Notes: generated from the letters alone by a model not told the origin. DNA of 64,000 bases from Kiloniella laminariae DSM 19542 (GCF_000374005.1 NZ_KB893134.1:849720-913719), one strand, 5' to 3'; positions 9,924 through 19,523 are shown, counted from the first letter of the stretch. Made by a program: numbers and translations.

Positions 9924-11189
9924 ATGCCTAGTGTGGCGGACAAGAATAATTTAGATGGAAATTTTGCGGCTATGAAACCATTCAGCCATTATCTCAAGCC
10001 TGAAGTCTGGCGCACGCCGGAAGGCTGCCTGATCATCCTCTCTGCCGCGATGCCTTTGGCCTTTGCCACCTGGATGAGCCTTCTGAACAACTTTGTTGTT
10101 GAAAAAGCCGATTTTGGCCTGGTCGAGATCGGTATCTTGCAGTCTGTGCGTGAAATCCCCGGTCTGCTGGTGGTGAGCGCTCTCTTGTTCCTGCTTTTTA
10201 TAAAAGAACGTACCTTTGGTCTGATGTCTCTGATTCTTCTGGGAATTGGCGTTGCGATCACAGGTTTTTTCCCCAGTGCTTTCGGATTGTATGTGACGAC
10301 GGTGATTATGTCGGTGGGGTTCCATTATTATGAAACCGTGCAGATGTCCCTGACCCTGCAATGGGTTGATAAATCCCGGGCACCTCTTTCCATGGGGCGG
10401 CAGCTCTCGGCGCGCTCTATTGCGTCGATTGTTGCCTATGGAATGATCTGGGTGATTTTTACCTTCTTTGGGCTGGATTATAAATGGGTCTATCTTGCTG
10501 GCGGCACGATGACCATTCTGCTGGTGCTGTTTGTCGTGGTTGCCTTTCCATCCTATCAGGCCAAAGAAGTGCAGCATAAGAAGATGCTGCTGCGCAAACG
10601 CTATTGGTTGTTCTATGCTCTAACTTTCATGGGCGGTGCCCGCCGGCAGATCTTTGTTGCTTTCGCCAGTTTTATGATGGTGGTGAAATTCGATTTTTCG
10701 GTCGCCGAGATCACCATGCTCTATCTGGTTAACCAGGTGTTCAATTTCTGGCTGGCCCCCAAAATCGGTAAATTTATTGTCACCTGGGGCGAACGTCGGG
10801 CGCTGATCTGTGAATATATCGGTCTTATTGTGGTGTTTAGCGGTTATGCCATGGTAACGGAGGCCTGGATCGGCGCTGTTCTTTACATACTTGATCACCT
10901 GTTTTTCTCCTTTGCGATGGCCCAGAAAAGTTATCTACAGAAAATCGCAGATCCCAAGGATATTGCCTCAACTTCCGGTGTTAGCTTCTCGATCAACCAT
11001 ATCCCGGCTGTATTTATCCCTGTGTTGTTTGGTTATGCTTTCCCCGATGAAGCCATGTGGATGGTCTTTGCCGCCGGAGCCGGCATGGCTGTGATATCCC
11101 TGATACTGGCATTGAACGTCCCCCGACATCCAATGCCTGGTAACGAAGTTATCTATGGGGCCTCTCCCTTGCCACAAGCAGCGGAATAG
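9924..11189 (+). CDS. MFS transporter
   Basis: A 421-residue membrane protein with about 12 hydrophobic segments in two six-helix halves, typical of the major facilitator superfamily. Between halves is a basic cytoplasmic loop (QAKEVQHKKMLLRKRYW). I cannot name the substrate. The start could be the ATG at 9924 or the one at 9972 (MKPFSHYL); neither has a strong ribosome binding site, and the first helix begins after residue 30 either way. The divergent AraC gene and the shared palindrome suggest inducible export or uptake of a small molecule. A strong terminator follows at 11232. Confidence 0.87.
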   Translation: MPSVADKNNLDGNFAAMKPFSHYLKPEVWRTPEGCLIILSAAMPLAFATWMSLLNNFVVEKADFGLVEIGILQSVREIPGLLVVSALLFLLFIKERTFGLMSLILLGIGVAITGFFPSAFGLYVTTVIMSVGFHYYETVQMSLTLQWVDKSRAPLSMGRQLSARSIASIVAYGMIWVIFTFFGLDYKWVYLAGGTMTILLVLFVVVAFPSYQAKEVQHKKMLLRKRYWLFYALTFMGGARRQIFVAFASFMMVVKFDFSVAEITMLYLVNQVFNFWLAPKIGKFIVTWGERRALICEYIGLIVVFSGYAMVTEAWIGAVLYILDHLFFSFAMAQKSYLQKIADPKDIASTSGVSFSINHIPAVFIPVLFGYAFPDEAMWMVFAAGAGMAVISLILALNVPRHPMPGNEVIYGASPLPQAAE

Positions 11190-11231
11190 ACAGATAGAGG
11201 TGATGGTGTAATAGATCACTGTTGTTGTAAG

Positions 11232-11265
11232 GGGCGCTGGACATCGAATGTCAGCGCCCTTTTTT
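11232..11265 (+). terminator. Rho-independent terminator of MFS gene
   Basis: GGGCGCT (11232-11238) plus GACAT pairs with ATGTC plus AGCGCCC (to 11259), with one bulged base, followed directly by six T residues. Confidence 0.9.
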
Positions 11266-11412
11266 CTGTTTTGCTGTCCGGGCAACAGCAATGGAGAGAA
11301 TCCCCGGGAACAGCTTTGCCTGCTTTGCTGGTCGATGCCAGTTTGAAAAAGATCTGGTTCTTGGGAGGGTTGGTGCTTGAGAAGACGTGACAGGTGAGAA
11401 AACGGGCAAGGC

Positions 11413-11509
11413 AAAAAAAAACCGGGCCACGAAGGCCCGGCAAGTTGAACAGGGAGGCTTCACGTCTGGGAAGACGTGGGGTCCGAAGACCCTCCAGGCC
11501 GAAGCCTGG
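11413..11509 (-). ncRNA. Candidate structured small RNA: chain of four hairpins ending in a terminator
   Basis: On the minus strand four strong hairpins follow one another. The first is CCAGGC-UUCG-GCCUGG (11509-11494) and the second GGGUC-UUCG-GACCC (11492-11479). The third is CACGUCU-UCCC-AGACGUG (11478-11461) and the fourth CCGGGCC-UUCGU-GGCCCGG (11440-11422), which runs into nine U residues (11421-11413). The loops are the very stable UUCG type only on this strand, and the U tract also defines the direction. Between hairpins 3 and 4 lies single-stranded CCUCCC, an anti-Shine-Dalgarno-like motif. The 5' end is unknown; TATACA at 11553-11548 could be a -10 box. No protein frame explains the structure. 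It resembles the general design of alphaproteobacterial CCUCC-bearing sRNAs, but family membership is not established. Confidence 0.65.
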
Positions 11510-11704
11510 AAAAACAGACCAACCGGAGCATGGCTCAACAGCTAATCTGTATAAGATATTGCAAAGCAACATCTGATGACATGAATGTAGCGTTTTTTCT
11601 GATGATGTCGATTTACATTATTACAGTGCCGATATGCATTGAGCGCATAGCTTTTAACTCATTGTAATAATTTATGTATTTTTGAAATATTGGTTAATTA
11701 AGTC

Positions 11705-12595
11705 TTAGAATTTGGATTCCGCGACCTTGCGCAGAAGGAAATCACGGAAGATCGATATGCGTTTTGAAGAGCGCATCTCTTCGGCATAGACGAAATAGGC
11801 ATCAAACTGAGGCCCTTCGATCTCGGGAAGGACCTGTACCAGGTCGCTTGTTTCCTGGGTCATGAAATCTGGCAGGGCGCCCAGTCCGGCACCTGATCTC
11901 AGGGCTTTCATGATGGCATAGACATTGTTGATGGTCATGGAGGGCGTGCGCATGTGCCCGCCTTTGGTTCCAACCCGGAGCAACCAGTTGATATCCGGCA
12001 GCGGTGGCCGTGAATCATCCCCATAGACAACGATTCGATGCGCAGAGAGGTCTTCTACCGTTCGAGGCATACCGTGTTTTTTGATATAGCTGACTGCGGC
12101 ATAGATGTGCATTTGCGCGGTCAGAAGGTGGCGTTGAATAAGATCTGCCTGGCGCGGGGGATGCAAACGTACAGCGATATCGGCTTCACGCATGGAAAGA
12201 TCAAGTTCAGCGTCCGTAAGGACAAGGTGGACCTGAATATCAGGGTAAAGTTCGATAAATTCCTGAAGCCGCGGGGCGAGCCAGGTTGAGCCAAAAGCTA
12301 CGGTAGTCGTGATTTTGAGCGGGCCTTTGGGGCGATCTTTGCTTTCGGTCAGCTGTGCTTCCGTCATGGCGAGTTTGCCAAAGACATCATGCGCAGTGCG
12401 ATAAAGCAGCTCGCCCTGTTCTGTCAGGATCAATCCACGGGCGTGGCGATGAAACAGAGATACCTTGAGGCTGTCTTCCAAGGCGGATATCTGGCGACTC
12501 ACGGCAGATTGGCTCAGGTTCAGTTGCTCTCCGGCATGGGTGAAACTTCCTGCCTCAGCCACGGCATGGAAAATTCGCAGCTTGTCCCAGTCCAT
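11705..12595 (-). CDS. LysR-family regulator (LsrB/VtlR-like position)
   Basis: A 296-residue LysR regulator. The N-terminal helix-turn-helix is in FHAVAEAGSFTHAGEQLNLS and QSAVSRQISALEDSLKVSLF, and a periplasmic-binding-protein-like effector domain follows. The ATG at 12593-12595 (MDWDKLRIFHAV) is preferred over an upstream TTG because LysR proteins begin just before this helix. It lies downstream of trxB on the same strand, beyond a strong terminator. A LysR gene beside trxB is a recurring alphaproteobacterial arrangement; in rhizobia and Brucella such genes (lsrB/vtlR) respond to redox state and control envelope genes. Orthology is inferred from position only. Confidence 0.85.
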   Translation of the reverse strand: MDWDKLRIFHAVAEAGSFTHAGEQLNLSQSAVSRQISALEDSLKVSLFHRHARGLILTEQGELLYRTAHDVFGKLAMTEAQLTESKDRPKGPLKITTTVAFGSTWLAPRLQEFIELYPDIQVHLVLTDAELDLSMREADIAVRLHPPRQADLIQRHLLTAQMHIYAAVSYIKKHGMPRTVEDLSAHRIVVYGDDSRPPLPDINWLLRVGTKGGHMRTPSMTINNVYAIMKALRSGAGLGALPDFMTQETSDLVQVLPEIEGPQFDAYFVYAEEMRSSKRISIFRDFLLRKVAESKF

Positions 12596-12752
12596 GATGG
12601 TTGCCCCAAGACGTCCCCGGCGTTTTGAGCCCTCTGGCAAGACCGTTCTCCCTAATTTTCCGTGCGTTGTACCGCAACAGCGATTCGTTGAATTGCGCTC
12701 ATGATACTTTAGGCTGAGGTTCTTAACAAATCATGCCTGCTTCGAGCTATGC

Positions 12753-12790
12753 AAAAAAAAACAGTGGAGACCAGCAAGGCTCCACTGTTT
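12753..12790 (-). terminator. Rho-independent terminator of trxB
   Basis: CAGTGGAG (12762-12769) pairs with CTCCACTG (12780-12787). On the minus strand the stem runs into a nine-T tract (12761-12753), about 20 bp after the trxB stop. Confidence 0.9.
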
Positions 12791-12809
12791 CGTTTGAATC
12801 AGATGAAAC

Positions 12810-13805
<996 letters not shown>

Positions 13806-13910
13806 CTAATGAATTTTGAAAAATAGAGAGACTTGCGTGTCGCTTCAAGAGGAGGTTCACGAACTTTTGTCGCAAAAAGTCGAATTTTCCGTAGTTTTCA
13901 GATTTTAGTT

Positions 13911-14918
13911 TTATGTCGTAATACTTCTGGCTTCCTTGTGCTGTGCAAGCCTTTCGGAAACCTTTTCTGCAATTCTCCGGCTTTCTGACAAGGGGGGGTA
14001 GTGCCAGTGTTCCAGAGTGCCTGTAAAGTTACGAATGATGCCCCTGTCCTTAAGTTGCTGATGAAAGCGGGAGAATTTTTTATTACCCCCTTCAAGATCA
14101 ACAACATAGACTGGTTTTCCGGTCGAGGCAGCCTCTGTGACCATGTTCACAGAATCGCTTGTCACAATAAAGGCGTCGGCACTGCCGAGAAACCCAAAGT
14201 AAGGGTTGTCACCCGTGCCATCCCAGAAGAAACCGGGAAGGTCGACGAGGGCCTGTTTCAGCTGGGCCTCATGTTTTTTTCCGGTGCGGCGAGAGGTCGT
14301 GACGAGAAAGCTGCAGCCGCTGTCCTGCTGTAGTTTGTGAAGTTGTTTCGCCAGGTTTTGCATAATGGTTTCTGTCAGGTGATAGGCTTTACTTTTTCCG
14401 CCGACAAGCACGGCAACCCGGGGGCCGGGTAAGGCACTGATCGTCGGTGAGAGATCGGCTGCTGCGTCTTTGAGCCGAATAGCTGTTACCCGGTTGATTC
14501 CCCCGGTTGTGAGGAGGACGTTGCCACCGCGCAGGGTGTCATGTTCGGGGGTAATGACAAGATCGTAATGTCGGGGAGAAATTTTGGGGTCCTGTACCTG
14601 AATAACAAAAGTTTTACCGTGGCTTTTCCTGCGTACAAGAGCATTGAAGATAGCGGCCTGGCGCCCACAGGCAATGGTTATATCGGGCCATTCGTCCAGT
14701 GCTGTGCTGCCCGGAAAGTCGGGAAATATATTTCCGTAGACAGCAGGGTGTAATGGCACGAGCGCAGGAGGCAGCCACTTCCAGGGCCTGACCATTTCGA
14801 CTTGTTTGATAAGGGGTTCAAGACCCATAGCTTCCGCCAGTCCGGTACACTGTACCTGGATCCCGGCACGTCCATCGCTGATTACCCAGCAGGTAAGTGG
14901 TTTTTCGGTCTGTTTCAT
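13911..14918 (-). CDS. ELM1/GtrOC1 family protein (mitochondrial-fission ELM1-like)
   Basis: The 335-residue protein matches the bacterial ELM1-like family (PF06258), common in alphaproteobacteria and homologous to plant ELM1. Family features visible are the N-terminal WVISDGRAGIQVQCTGLAEAMG and then VLVGGKSKAYHLT. FLVTTSRRTGKKHEAQL and DAFIVTSDSVNMVTEAASTGKPVYVVDLEG come next, a glycosyltransferase-B-like C-terminal nucleotide-binding region. The bacterial role is not established; the fold suggests a sugar-nucleotide enzyme acting on the envelope. It lies 153 bp upstream of trxB in the same direction and is divergent from lrp. Confidence 0.85.
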   Translation of the reverse strand: MKQTEKPLTCWVISDGRAGIQVQCTGLAEAMGLEPLIKQVEMVRPWKWLPPALVPLHPAVYGNIFPDFPGSTALDEWPDITIACGRQAAIFNALVRRKSHGKTFVIQVQDPKISPRHYDLVITPEHDTLRGGNVLLTTGGINRVTAIRLKDAAADLSPTISALPGPRVAVLVGGKSKAYHLTETIMQNLAKQLHKLQQDSGCSFLVTTSRRTGKKHEAQLKQALVDLPGFFWDGTGDNPYFGFLGSADAFIVTSDSVNMVTEAASTGKPVYVVDLEGGNKKFSRFHQQLKDRGIIRNFTGTLEHWHYPPLSESRRIAEKVSERLAQHKEARSITT

Positions 14919-15019
14919 GACAGATGGAATATCGCGCCAGATCCTGATCTGTGCAAGGGAAAGCCCGGTTAAAGAATGTTTTGCAGTGATAATGTACGAG
15001 AATAATTATGTAATGCGCC

Positions 15020-15047
15020 TTGAACTTGCGAGCACCGCGGGTAATAT
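15020..15047 (+). promoter_or_regulatory. Candidate promoter of lrp
   Basis: TTGAAC (15020-15025), a 16-bp spacer and TAATAT (15042-15047) form a good sigma-70-like promoter about 95 bp upstream of the lrp start. The region between is long enough to hold an autoregulatory Lrp site. Confidence 0.45.
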
Positions 15048-15142
15048 TGTTACCCAAATCTCATCGATTCGCTCCGAAGCTTATAAAGAAGTGGTTTGTA
15101 AGCTTCGGGGTGTTACCGGAAATCAGTAAACAGGACCTTTGT

Positions 15143-15643
15143 ATGCGCCGCGTAAAACTAGATCGTATTGATCTTCGTATCCTTCAGGATCTTCAGGAAG
15201 ACGGACGTGTCACAAACGTTGAGCTTGCCCGACGTGCTGGAATCTCGGCTCCTCCCTGCTTGCGGCGGGTCAGGGCTCTTGAAGAGGCTGGCTATATCAA
15301 GGGATATCATGCGGAACTTGAGGCAGAGGCATTGGGGTATGAAGTTGCCTTTTATGCTCTGGTTGGTTTGGCCGGCCAGTCCGAGCAGGTGCTTCAGGAG
15401 TTCGAGAGTTATATGAAGGAATGGCCAGAGGTCCGCGAATGCAGCATGACCCGCGGTTCGAATGACTTTGTGCTCAAACTGGTGGCCCGGAATACGGCGC
15501 ATGAGAACCAGTTGACGGGCAAGCTTACTGCAGCTCCCCACGTTGCAACAGTCCAGACGATTCAGGTTATCCGAACTTCGAAGAGTACACCGGGTGTGCC
15601 GATTGATGACAGCGATGCGACCCTGTTGAACGGACACGACTGA
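15143..15643 (+). CDS. Lrp/AsnC-family transcriptional regulator
   Basis: A 166-residue leucine-responsive-type regulator. The helix-turn-helix occupies about residues 8-55 (LDRIDLRILQDLQEDGRVTN, then VELARRAGISAPPCLRRVRALEEAG). A RAM/AsnC ligand-binding domain follows (VAFYALVGLAGQSEQVLQEF, VRECSMTRGSNDFVLKLVA). The ATG at 15143 is chosen because AGGACC lies 8 bases upstream, and the frame extending back to 15020 has no such site. It is divergent from the ELM1-like gene. In many alphaproteobacteria an lrp gene sits beside trxB, and that neighbourhood is kept here with one gene inserted. A terminator-like hairpin follows at 15690. Confidence 0.92.
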   Translation: MRRVKLDRIDLRILQDLQEDGRVTNVELARRAGISAPPCLRRVRALEEAGYIKGYHAELEAEALGYEVAFYALVGLAGQSEQVLQEFESYMKEWPEVRECSMTRGSNDFVLKLVARNTAHENQLTGKLTAAPHVATVQTIQVIRTSKSTPGVPIDDSDATLLNGHD

Positions 15644-15996
15644 GTAAAGCCATAATTAAGGATCGGGGCAAGTTGTTCTCGAGAAGTACAAGGGGCGTAG
15701 AGGATGACTTTTCTCTATGCCCTTTTGTTATTGATTTTATTGCTCAGAGGTGAGGAATCGCACCATCTTCACTCCTGGATTGATTTCGGTTTATACTGGA
15801 AGCTAAACAAGGAGGGGGCCCTGTTTATCAAATCTCAGGGTTCATCGAGCCTCAGGGTTTATCTAGCGTTATGACGTGTTCTTTCCTTGTTTCTGACATT
15901 GCATTGAAAAAGTGATCTTCGATTTGGGGTTACCTGATTGTAAGAGTCTTCCAGGTGATCCGGTGCCTAGATATATTTTCTGGAAGGTTTTAAGCG
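15644..15996. other. Intergenic region between lrp and cfa-like gene
   Basis: Apart from the hairpin at 15690-15729 (lrp terminator) I see no gene. The remaining sequence carries repeated short CTCAGGGTTT-like words at 15833-15862 and should contain the promoter of the downstream synthase. GGAAGG at 15982-15987 is that gene's ribosome binding site. Confidence 0.4.
15690..15729 (+). terminator. Terminator-like hairpin downstream of lrp
   Basis: AAGGGGC and TAGAG (15690-15702) pair with CTCTA and GCCCTT (15713-15724), followed by TTGTTA. It begins 46 bp after the lrp stop. Confidence 0.6.
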
Positions 15997-17241
15997 ATGA
16001 GCTTTCTGCAGGAAAACCGATTTTTCAAACACACTGCCTGCGACGGCCTTGGATCGTCTCTGGCGCTATGGTTACTTTCAAAAATTGTCCGAAGTGGTCG
16101 GCTCGAGGTGACCTTGCCCAAAGGTGCCGTTGTTGAGCTGGGGGATGGCAGCGGGAATATCTGTGGTATGACCCTGCCGACTTTGAAAAACGTGCTGCTG
16201 ATGTTCCTTCGGCCTGATCCTTCCCTGCCGAATGCTTTTGTCGCCGGGAAGTGGTGGGTAACAAAAGGAGAGTTGGAAGACCTTATTTTCCTGTTGCTTG
16301 AGAATGAGAAACAGGCTCCCTGCAAAGCCTTTCGCGGAATGATTTCCCGGATAAAAAAGAGATTTTTTCACCTGCGTCAATACAGTCCTGTGCATCTTTC
16401 CAGTCACAGAGTGCGTCATCACTATGATCTGGGGAACAGATTATATCGCGCATTCCTGGATCCGGAGATGTTTTATTCCTGCGCTTTTTTTGAAAAAGAA
16501 AGCGACGATCTGGAGCGGGCACAAAAAAACAAGGTCTGTACCACCCTGGAGCGTCTTGCGCTGAATGACAAAACCCAAACTGTACTTGATATAGGTTCGG
16601 GCTGGGGGGGATTAACCCGTGCTCTTGCGCTGGCCAGTGATGCTGAAGTGACGGGGATTACGCTTTCCCGTGAACAGTTCGAACTGGCCAATCTGCGAAA
16701 AGAAGAAATCGGTGAGGAAAAGGCGGGAAAGCTGGTTTATGAACTCTGTGATTATCGGCAACACAGGGAAGGGGAGTCTGCTTATTATGATCGAATTGTC
16801 TCTGTCGGTATGTATGAACATGTGGGGATGACACAATATCGGATCTTCTTTGACACAATTTTCCGTTTATTGAAACAAGACGGGCGGGCTGTTGTCCACA
16901 GTATTGTTCGGCGTGAATCAGATACCACCAGCCGCTGGATTGATCAGAATATTTTTCCTGGAGGCTATATTCCTGCCATTTCCGAGATGATCAGGCCGGC
17001 AGAAGAGGCAGGCCTGAATGTTGAAGCTGTCTACAGTCATGCGGGCGAAAATTATGCCCGGACCCTCAGATTCTGGCGCGAGCGCTTTCGCCGGGCAAAA
17101 ACGGCGTTGGCTGAAGAGGGGTATGATGAAGAATTCTGTCGTATGTGGGAGTTTTATCTTGGAGCCTGTATCAACAGCTTTGATGCACGTCAGGAGAATC
17201 TCAGGGTGGCCCAGGTTGTGTTTACCAAGGCGCTACTGTGA
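15997..17241 (+). CDS. Cyclopropane-fatty-acyl-phospholipid synthase family protein
   Basis: A 414-residue SAM-dependent enzyme of the CFA synthase family, which adds a methylene bridge across double bonds of membrane phospholipid acyl chains. An N-terminal lipid-binding-type domain of about 120 residues is followed by HYDLGNRLYRAFLDPEMFYSC, the family hallmark. The SAM site VLDIGSGWGGLTRALA comes next, then VSVGMYEHVG and the C-terminal HYAR-type segment HAGENYARTLRFWRERF. The ATG at 15997 has GGAAGG about 10 bases upstream. The gene converges with a diguanylate cyclase, 26 bp between stops. Some family members instead methylate or otherwise modify fatty acids, so the exact product is uncertain. 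Confidence 0.88.
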   Translation: MSFLQENRFFKHTACDGLGSSLALWLLSKIVRSGRLEVTLPKGAVVELGDGSGNICGMTLPTLKNVLLMFLRPDPSLPNAFVAGKWWVTKGELEDLIFLLLENEKQAPCKAFRGMISRIKKRFFHLRQYSPVHLSSHRVRHHYDLGNRLYRAFLDPEMFYSCAFFEKESDDLERAQKNKVCTTLERLALNDKTQTVLDIGSGWGGLTRALALASDAEVTGITLSREQFELANLRKEEIGEEKAGKLVYELCDYRQHREGESAYYDRIVSVGMYEHVGMTQYRIFFDTIFRLLKQDGRAVVHSIVRRESDTTSRWIDQNIFPGGYIPAISEMIRPAEEAGLNVEAVYSHAGENYARTLRFWRERFRRAKTALAEEGYDEEFCRMWEFYLGACINSFDARQENLRVAQVVFTKALL

Positions 17242-17267
17242 AAAGAGGCCTCTATCTTTGTTTTTGA

Positions 17268-18476
17268 TTAGTTCCGGATAACGCAGTTGCGGCCTTTATC
17301 CTTGGCTTTGTAGAGTGCCCGATCAGCATTTTTCATAATGTCTTCAGGTTCATCCTGTTTGTCTTTGCGCTCGGATATGCCGATTGAAACGGTAATCTTG
17401 ACCCTTTTGTTTCCGGATTGACCCGGGGCTCTTTTGGGCTTTTTGTTCGGACGATCCTGGCCTCTGACCACAAAAGCCGTTTTTTCGATCCGCTCTCTGA
17501 CATCTTCAAGATAGTCGATGGCTTCTTTGGCGTCCTTGCCAGGAAAAAGCAGGGTAAATTCTTCGCCGCCATAGCGATAGGCCCGACTGCCCCCCCCCGT
17601 CTGGTTGAGACGGGAAGCGATCATGCGCAGGACCTGGTCACCAACATCATGACCATAGCTGTCGTTGAATTTTTTGAAAAAATCGACATCGACCATGGCC
17701 AGTGAATAACGCCGTCCGAGCTTCTTCATATCGGCAAGCAAAGCACGACGGCCGGGTATCCCGGTCAGTTCATCGAGAAAGGCCATGCGATGAGATTCCT
17801 GGAACAGGGCCAGAATCAGGAGCAGGGAGATCAGGATCAGGAAAATGGCTGTTGCGCTCTGATCACCTTGACGCAGGCCCCCGCCAAAAAGGGCGATTAA
17901 CGCCCCGAGATAGCCAGCATCCAAAGGGCGATGTTTCCTAGCCAGACGCACAGTGAGAAACAGGGTTGCCAGGGCGAAAGTCGCCAACGCCAAAGCTGGA
18001 AGAGCGAGTCCCGGCCCCCAGCTCGGGCGCCAGTGCAGGACATAGTGCAGATCAATCCAGAAGTTCGCAAAGATCCCGAGATCATCCGCGGGATAGTCGA
18101 GAGACATAATGACAAGGGCAAGAACAAGAAGACTGACGGCCTTGGTAAAACCTGCGGGGGTGAGCAAGCCGCGTTCTTCACTTAACGCCAGGACAAGCCA
18201 GCAGAGGGGAAGGACGATATAGACGGCGACTGTCTGCGTTGCCGAAAGAGCATCAACAAAATAGGCGAAGATGGCAACAAGGGAAAAGACAAAGACAGGG
18301 TTTGATTTTCTAATCCAGAAACAGATACTTGCCCCGAAAATGGGCAAAGCGACAGGAGCACCCTCCAGAAGAAGGGAGACCGGGGCAGGGTAGCTTTGGG
18401 GATAAAGAGCAAGATATACTGCGACCGAAAGTAAAACCATCGAAGGCAGGTACAGCTTTAGAAAGTGTGAGATCAC
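17268..18476 (-). CDS. Membrane-bound diguanylate cyclase (GGDEF)
   Basis: The first 240 of 402 residues form about seven membrane helices. A GGDEF domain follows, starting at LDELTGIPGRRALLADMKKLG and carrying the catalytic YRYGGEEFTLLFPG. The GGEEF signature predicts active synthesis of c-di-GMP from GTP. Five residues upstream of it no RxxD inhibitory site is present. A basic insert (RPNKKPKRAPGQSGNKR) precedes the last strand VKITVSIGISE. It starts at GTG (18474-18476). The membrane region probably senses an envelope or small-molecule signal. It converges with the CFA-type gene. Confidence 0.92.
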   Translation of the reverse strand: MISHFLKLYLPSMVLLSVAVYLALYPQSYPAPVSLLLEGAPVALPIFGASICFWIRKSNPVFVFSLVAIFAYFVDALSATQTVAVYIVLPLCWLVLALSEERGLLTPAGFTKAVSLLVLALVIMSLDYPADDLGIFANFWIDLHYVLHWRPSWGPGLALPALALATFALATLFLTVRLARKHRPLDAGYLGALIALFGGGLRQGDQSATAIFLILISLLLILALFQESHRMAFLDELTGIPGRRALLADMKKLGRRYSLAMVDVDFFKKFNDSYGHDVGDQVLRMIASRLNQTGGGSRAYRYGGEEFTLLFPGKDAKEAIDYLEDVRERIEKTAFVVRGQDRPNKKPKRAPGQSGNKRVKITVSIGISERKDKQDEPEDIMKNADRALYKAKDKGRNCVIRN

Positions 18477-18560
18477 GTTGTTCTGGCTCTGGAGTCTGGC
18501 GCTGGAATAAAAGACCGCAATCAGCGTAACGAAGCCGTAAGCTGAGTAACGGTGAAGAGG

Positions 18561-19523
18561 TCAGTCATTTTGTGCCAGTGCCTGTTTGCTGATTCTTTCC
18601 ATAATATCCTCGATTTCCGGTTTGGCAGGAGGTGTTTCATCCTCTTGGGCATTCTTCTCAAGGAAACTGTCGATACTGTCAGAGAGATTTTCTTCGGAAT
18701 CGTCCGCCCCGATGTCATCGCTTTCTGCATCTTCAGCTAGTCCGGCATTTCCGTCGCTAGCTTCAAGCCCGGCATCTTCAAGTTCCATATCAGCAATTTC
18801 AAAAGAATCGTCTTCTTCCTCTGCAGAAGCTGTGTCATCACTTTCCTCACCAGAATCCTCACCAGAATCCTCACCAGAATCCTCGTCTGCGAAATCCTCG
18901 GGAAGAACTTCCTCAAGATTTTCTGCAATCTCGGCAATCAGGGCATCTTCAGAGTCGTCGTCCAAAGCAAAGTCATCAGCCTCATCGTCTGGGGCTTCAT
19001 CTTTTTCCTCATTTTCAGAGGTCGGCGTTTCGTTGTCTGCAGTTTCATCTGTTTCGAGCGCGGTAGCGGGTGCTTTGTCCTGGTCTGCGGTAACGTCACT
19101 TTGCTCTTCAGCAGAGGCTGCGTCTTCTTCGGTTACTTCGAACTCTTCAACACCACCTGCTTCTTCTGCAATCTCTGAAATTTCCTGGTCGTCAATCTCC
19201 AGGTGATGAATTTCATCATCCGTCTCTGTGTTTTCTTTCGCTGTAATTGCAAGGGTTTCCCCGGTCATGGCTGAGATCCGGGCATCCATATCGTGCAGCG
19301 TATCACTGGTGTTTCCGCTCTCGATTGCCTGCAGGAGAGAGAAGAGCATGGAGCGCAGCTGTTCATTTTCTCCCTCAAGTTTGACAATCACCTGATCTTT
19401 CTGCTCAGTCACATTGAGCAGGGCAATCAGGCGTTTACTATAACCTTGCTGCTGATCAGCAAGAAGGCCAAAACGGCCCTCGGCGGCTTCCACTCTTTGG
19501 CGAAGTTCTTCTAAATCAGACAT
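18561..19523 (-). CDS. Very acidic coiled-coil protein, unknown
   Basis: I do not recognise this 320-residue product. From the ATG at 19521-19523 (MSDLEELRQRV) residues 1-85 form a heptad-rich coiled coil (RQRVEAAEGRFGLLADQQQG, KDQVIVKLEGENEQLRSMLF). The remaining 200 residues are extremely rich in Asp and Glu and should be disordered. They include an exact repeat DSGEDSGEDSGEESD, encoded by three copies of a 12-bp unit at 18845-18880. The end (ETPPAKPEIEDIMERISKQALAQ) has a short amphipathic helix. The shape (oligomerising head, acidic tail, helical tip) suggests a scaffold or regulatory protein. The first alternative ATG, eight codons earlier, has no ribosome binding site. It is divergent from the rhodanese gene. 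Confidence 0.7.
   Translation of the reverse strand: MSDLEELRQRVEAAEGRFGLLADQQQGYSKRLIALLNVTEQKDQVIVKLEGENEQLRSMLFSLLQAIESGNTSDTLHDMDARISAMTGETLAITAKENTETDDEIHHLEIDDQEISEIAEEAGGVEEFEVTEEDAASAEEQSDVTADQDKAPATALETDETADNETPTSENEEKDEAPDDEADDFALDDDSEDALIAEIAENLEEVLPEDFADEDSGEDSGEDSGEESDDTASAEEEDDSFEIADMELEDAGLEASDGNAGLAEDAESDDIGADDSEENLSDSIDSFLEKNAQEDETPPAKPEIEDIMERISKQALAQND
18845..18880. repeat. Three tandem 12-bp repeats inside the acidic gene
   Basis: CCTCACCAGAAT occurs three times in a row (18845-18856, 18857-18868, 18869-18880), encoding the repeated Asp-Ser-Gly-Glu. The unit keeps frame, so copy-number changes would alter only the length of the acidic tail. Confidence 0.9.

Larger units (their letters stand above)
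11190..11704. other. Non-coding region between MFS gene and LysR gene
   Basis: I find no protein gene here. The stretch holds the MFS terminator (11232-11265), a chain of four tight hairpins read best on the minus strand (11413-11509, listed separately), and about 190 bp of AT-rich sequence upstream of that chain with no further clear feature. Small open frames on both strands across the hairpins have low-complexity, Arg/Pro-rich products and are rejected. Confidence 0.6.

Noticed and set aside
11394..11576. Arg/Pro-rich small frame across the hairpin chain.
   Set aside because: The composition follows from GC-rich stems; the RNA structure explains the sequence better.
15020..15142. N-terminal extension of the Lrp regulator.
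   Set aside because: The extension covers a promoter-like sequence and lacks homology-like character; ATG 15143 has a ribosome binding site.
18586..19206. Serine-rich 206-codon plus-strand frame.
   Set aside because: It is the complement of the Asp/Glu-rich tail of the acidic protein; Ser-rich shadows are expected from such codons.
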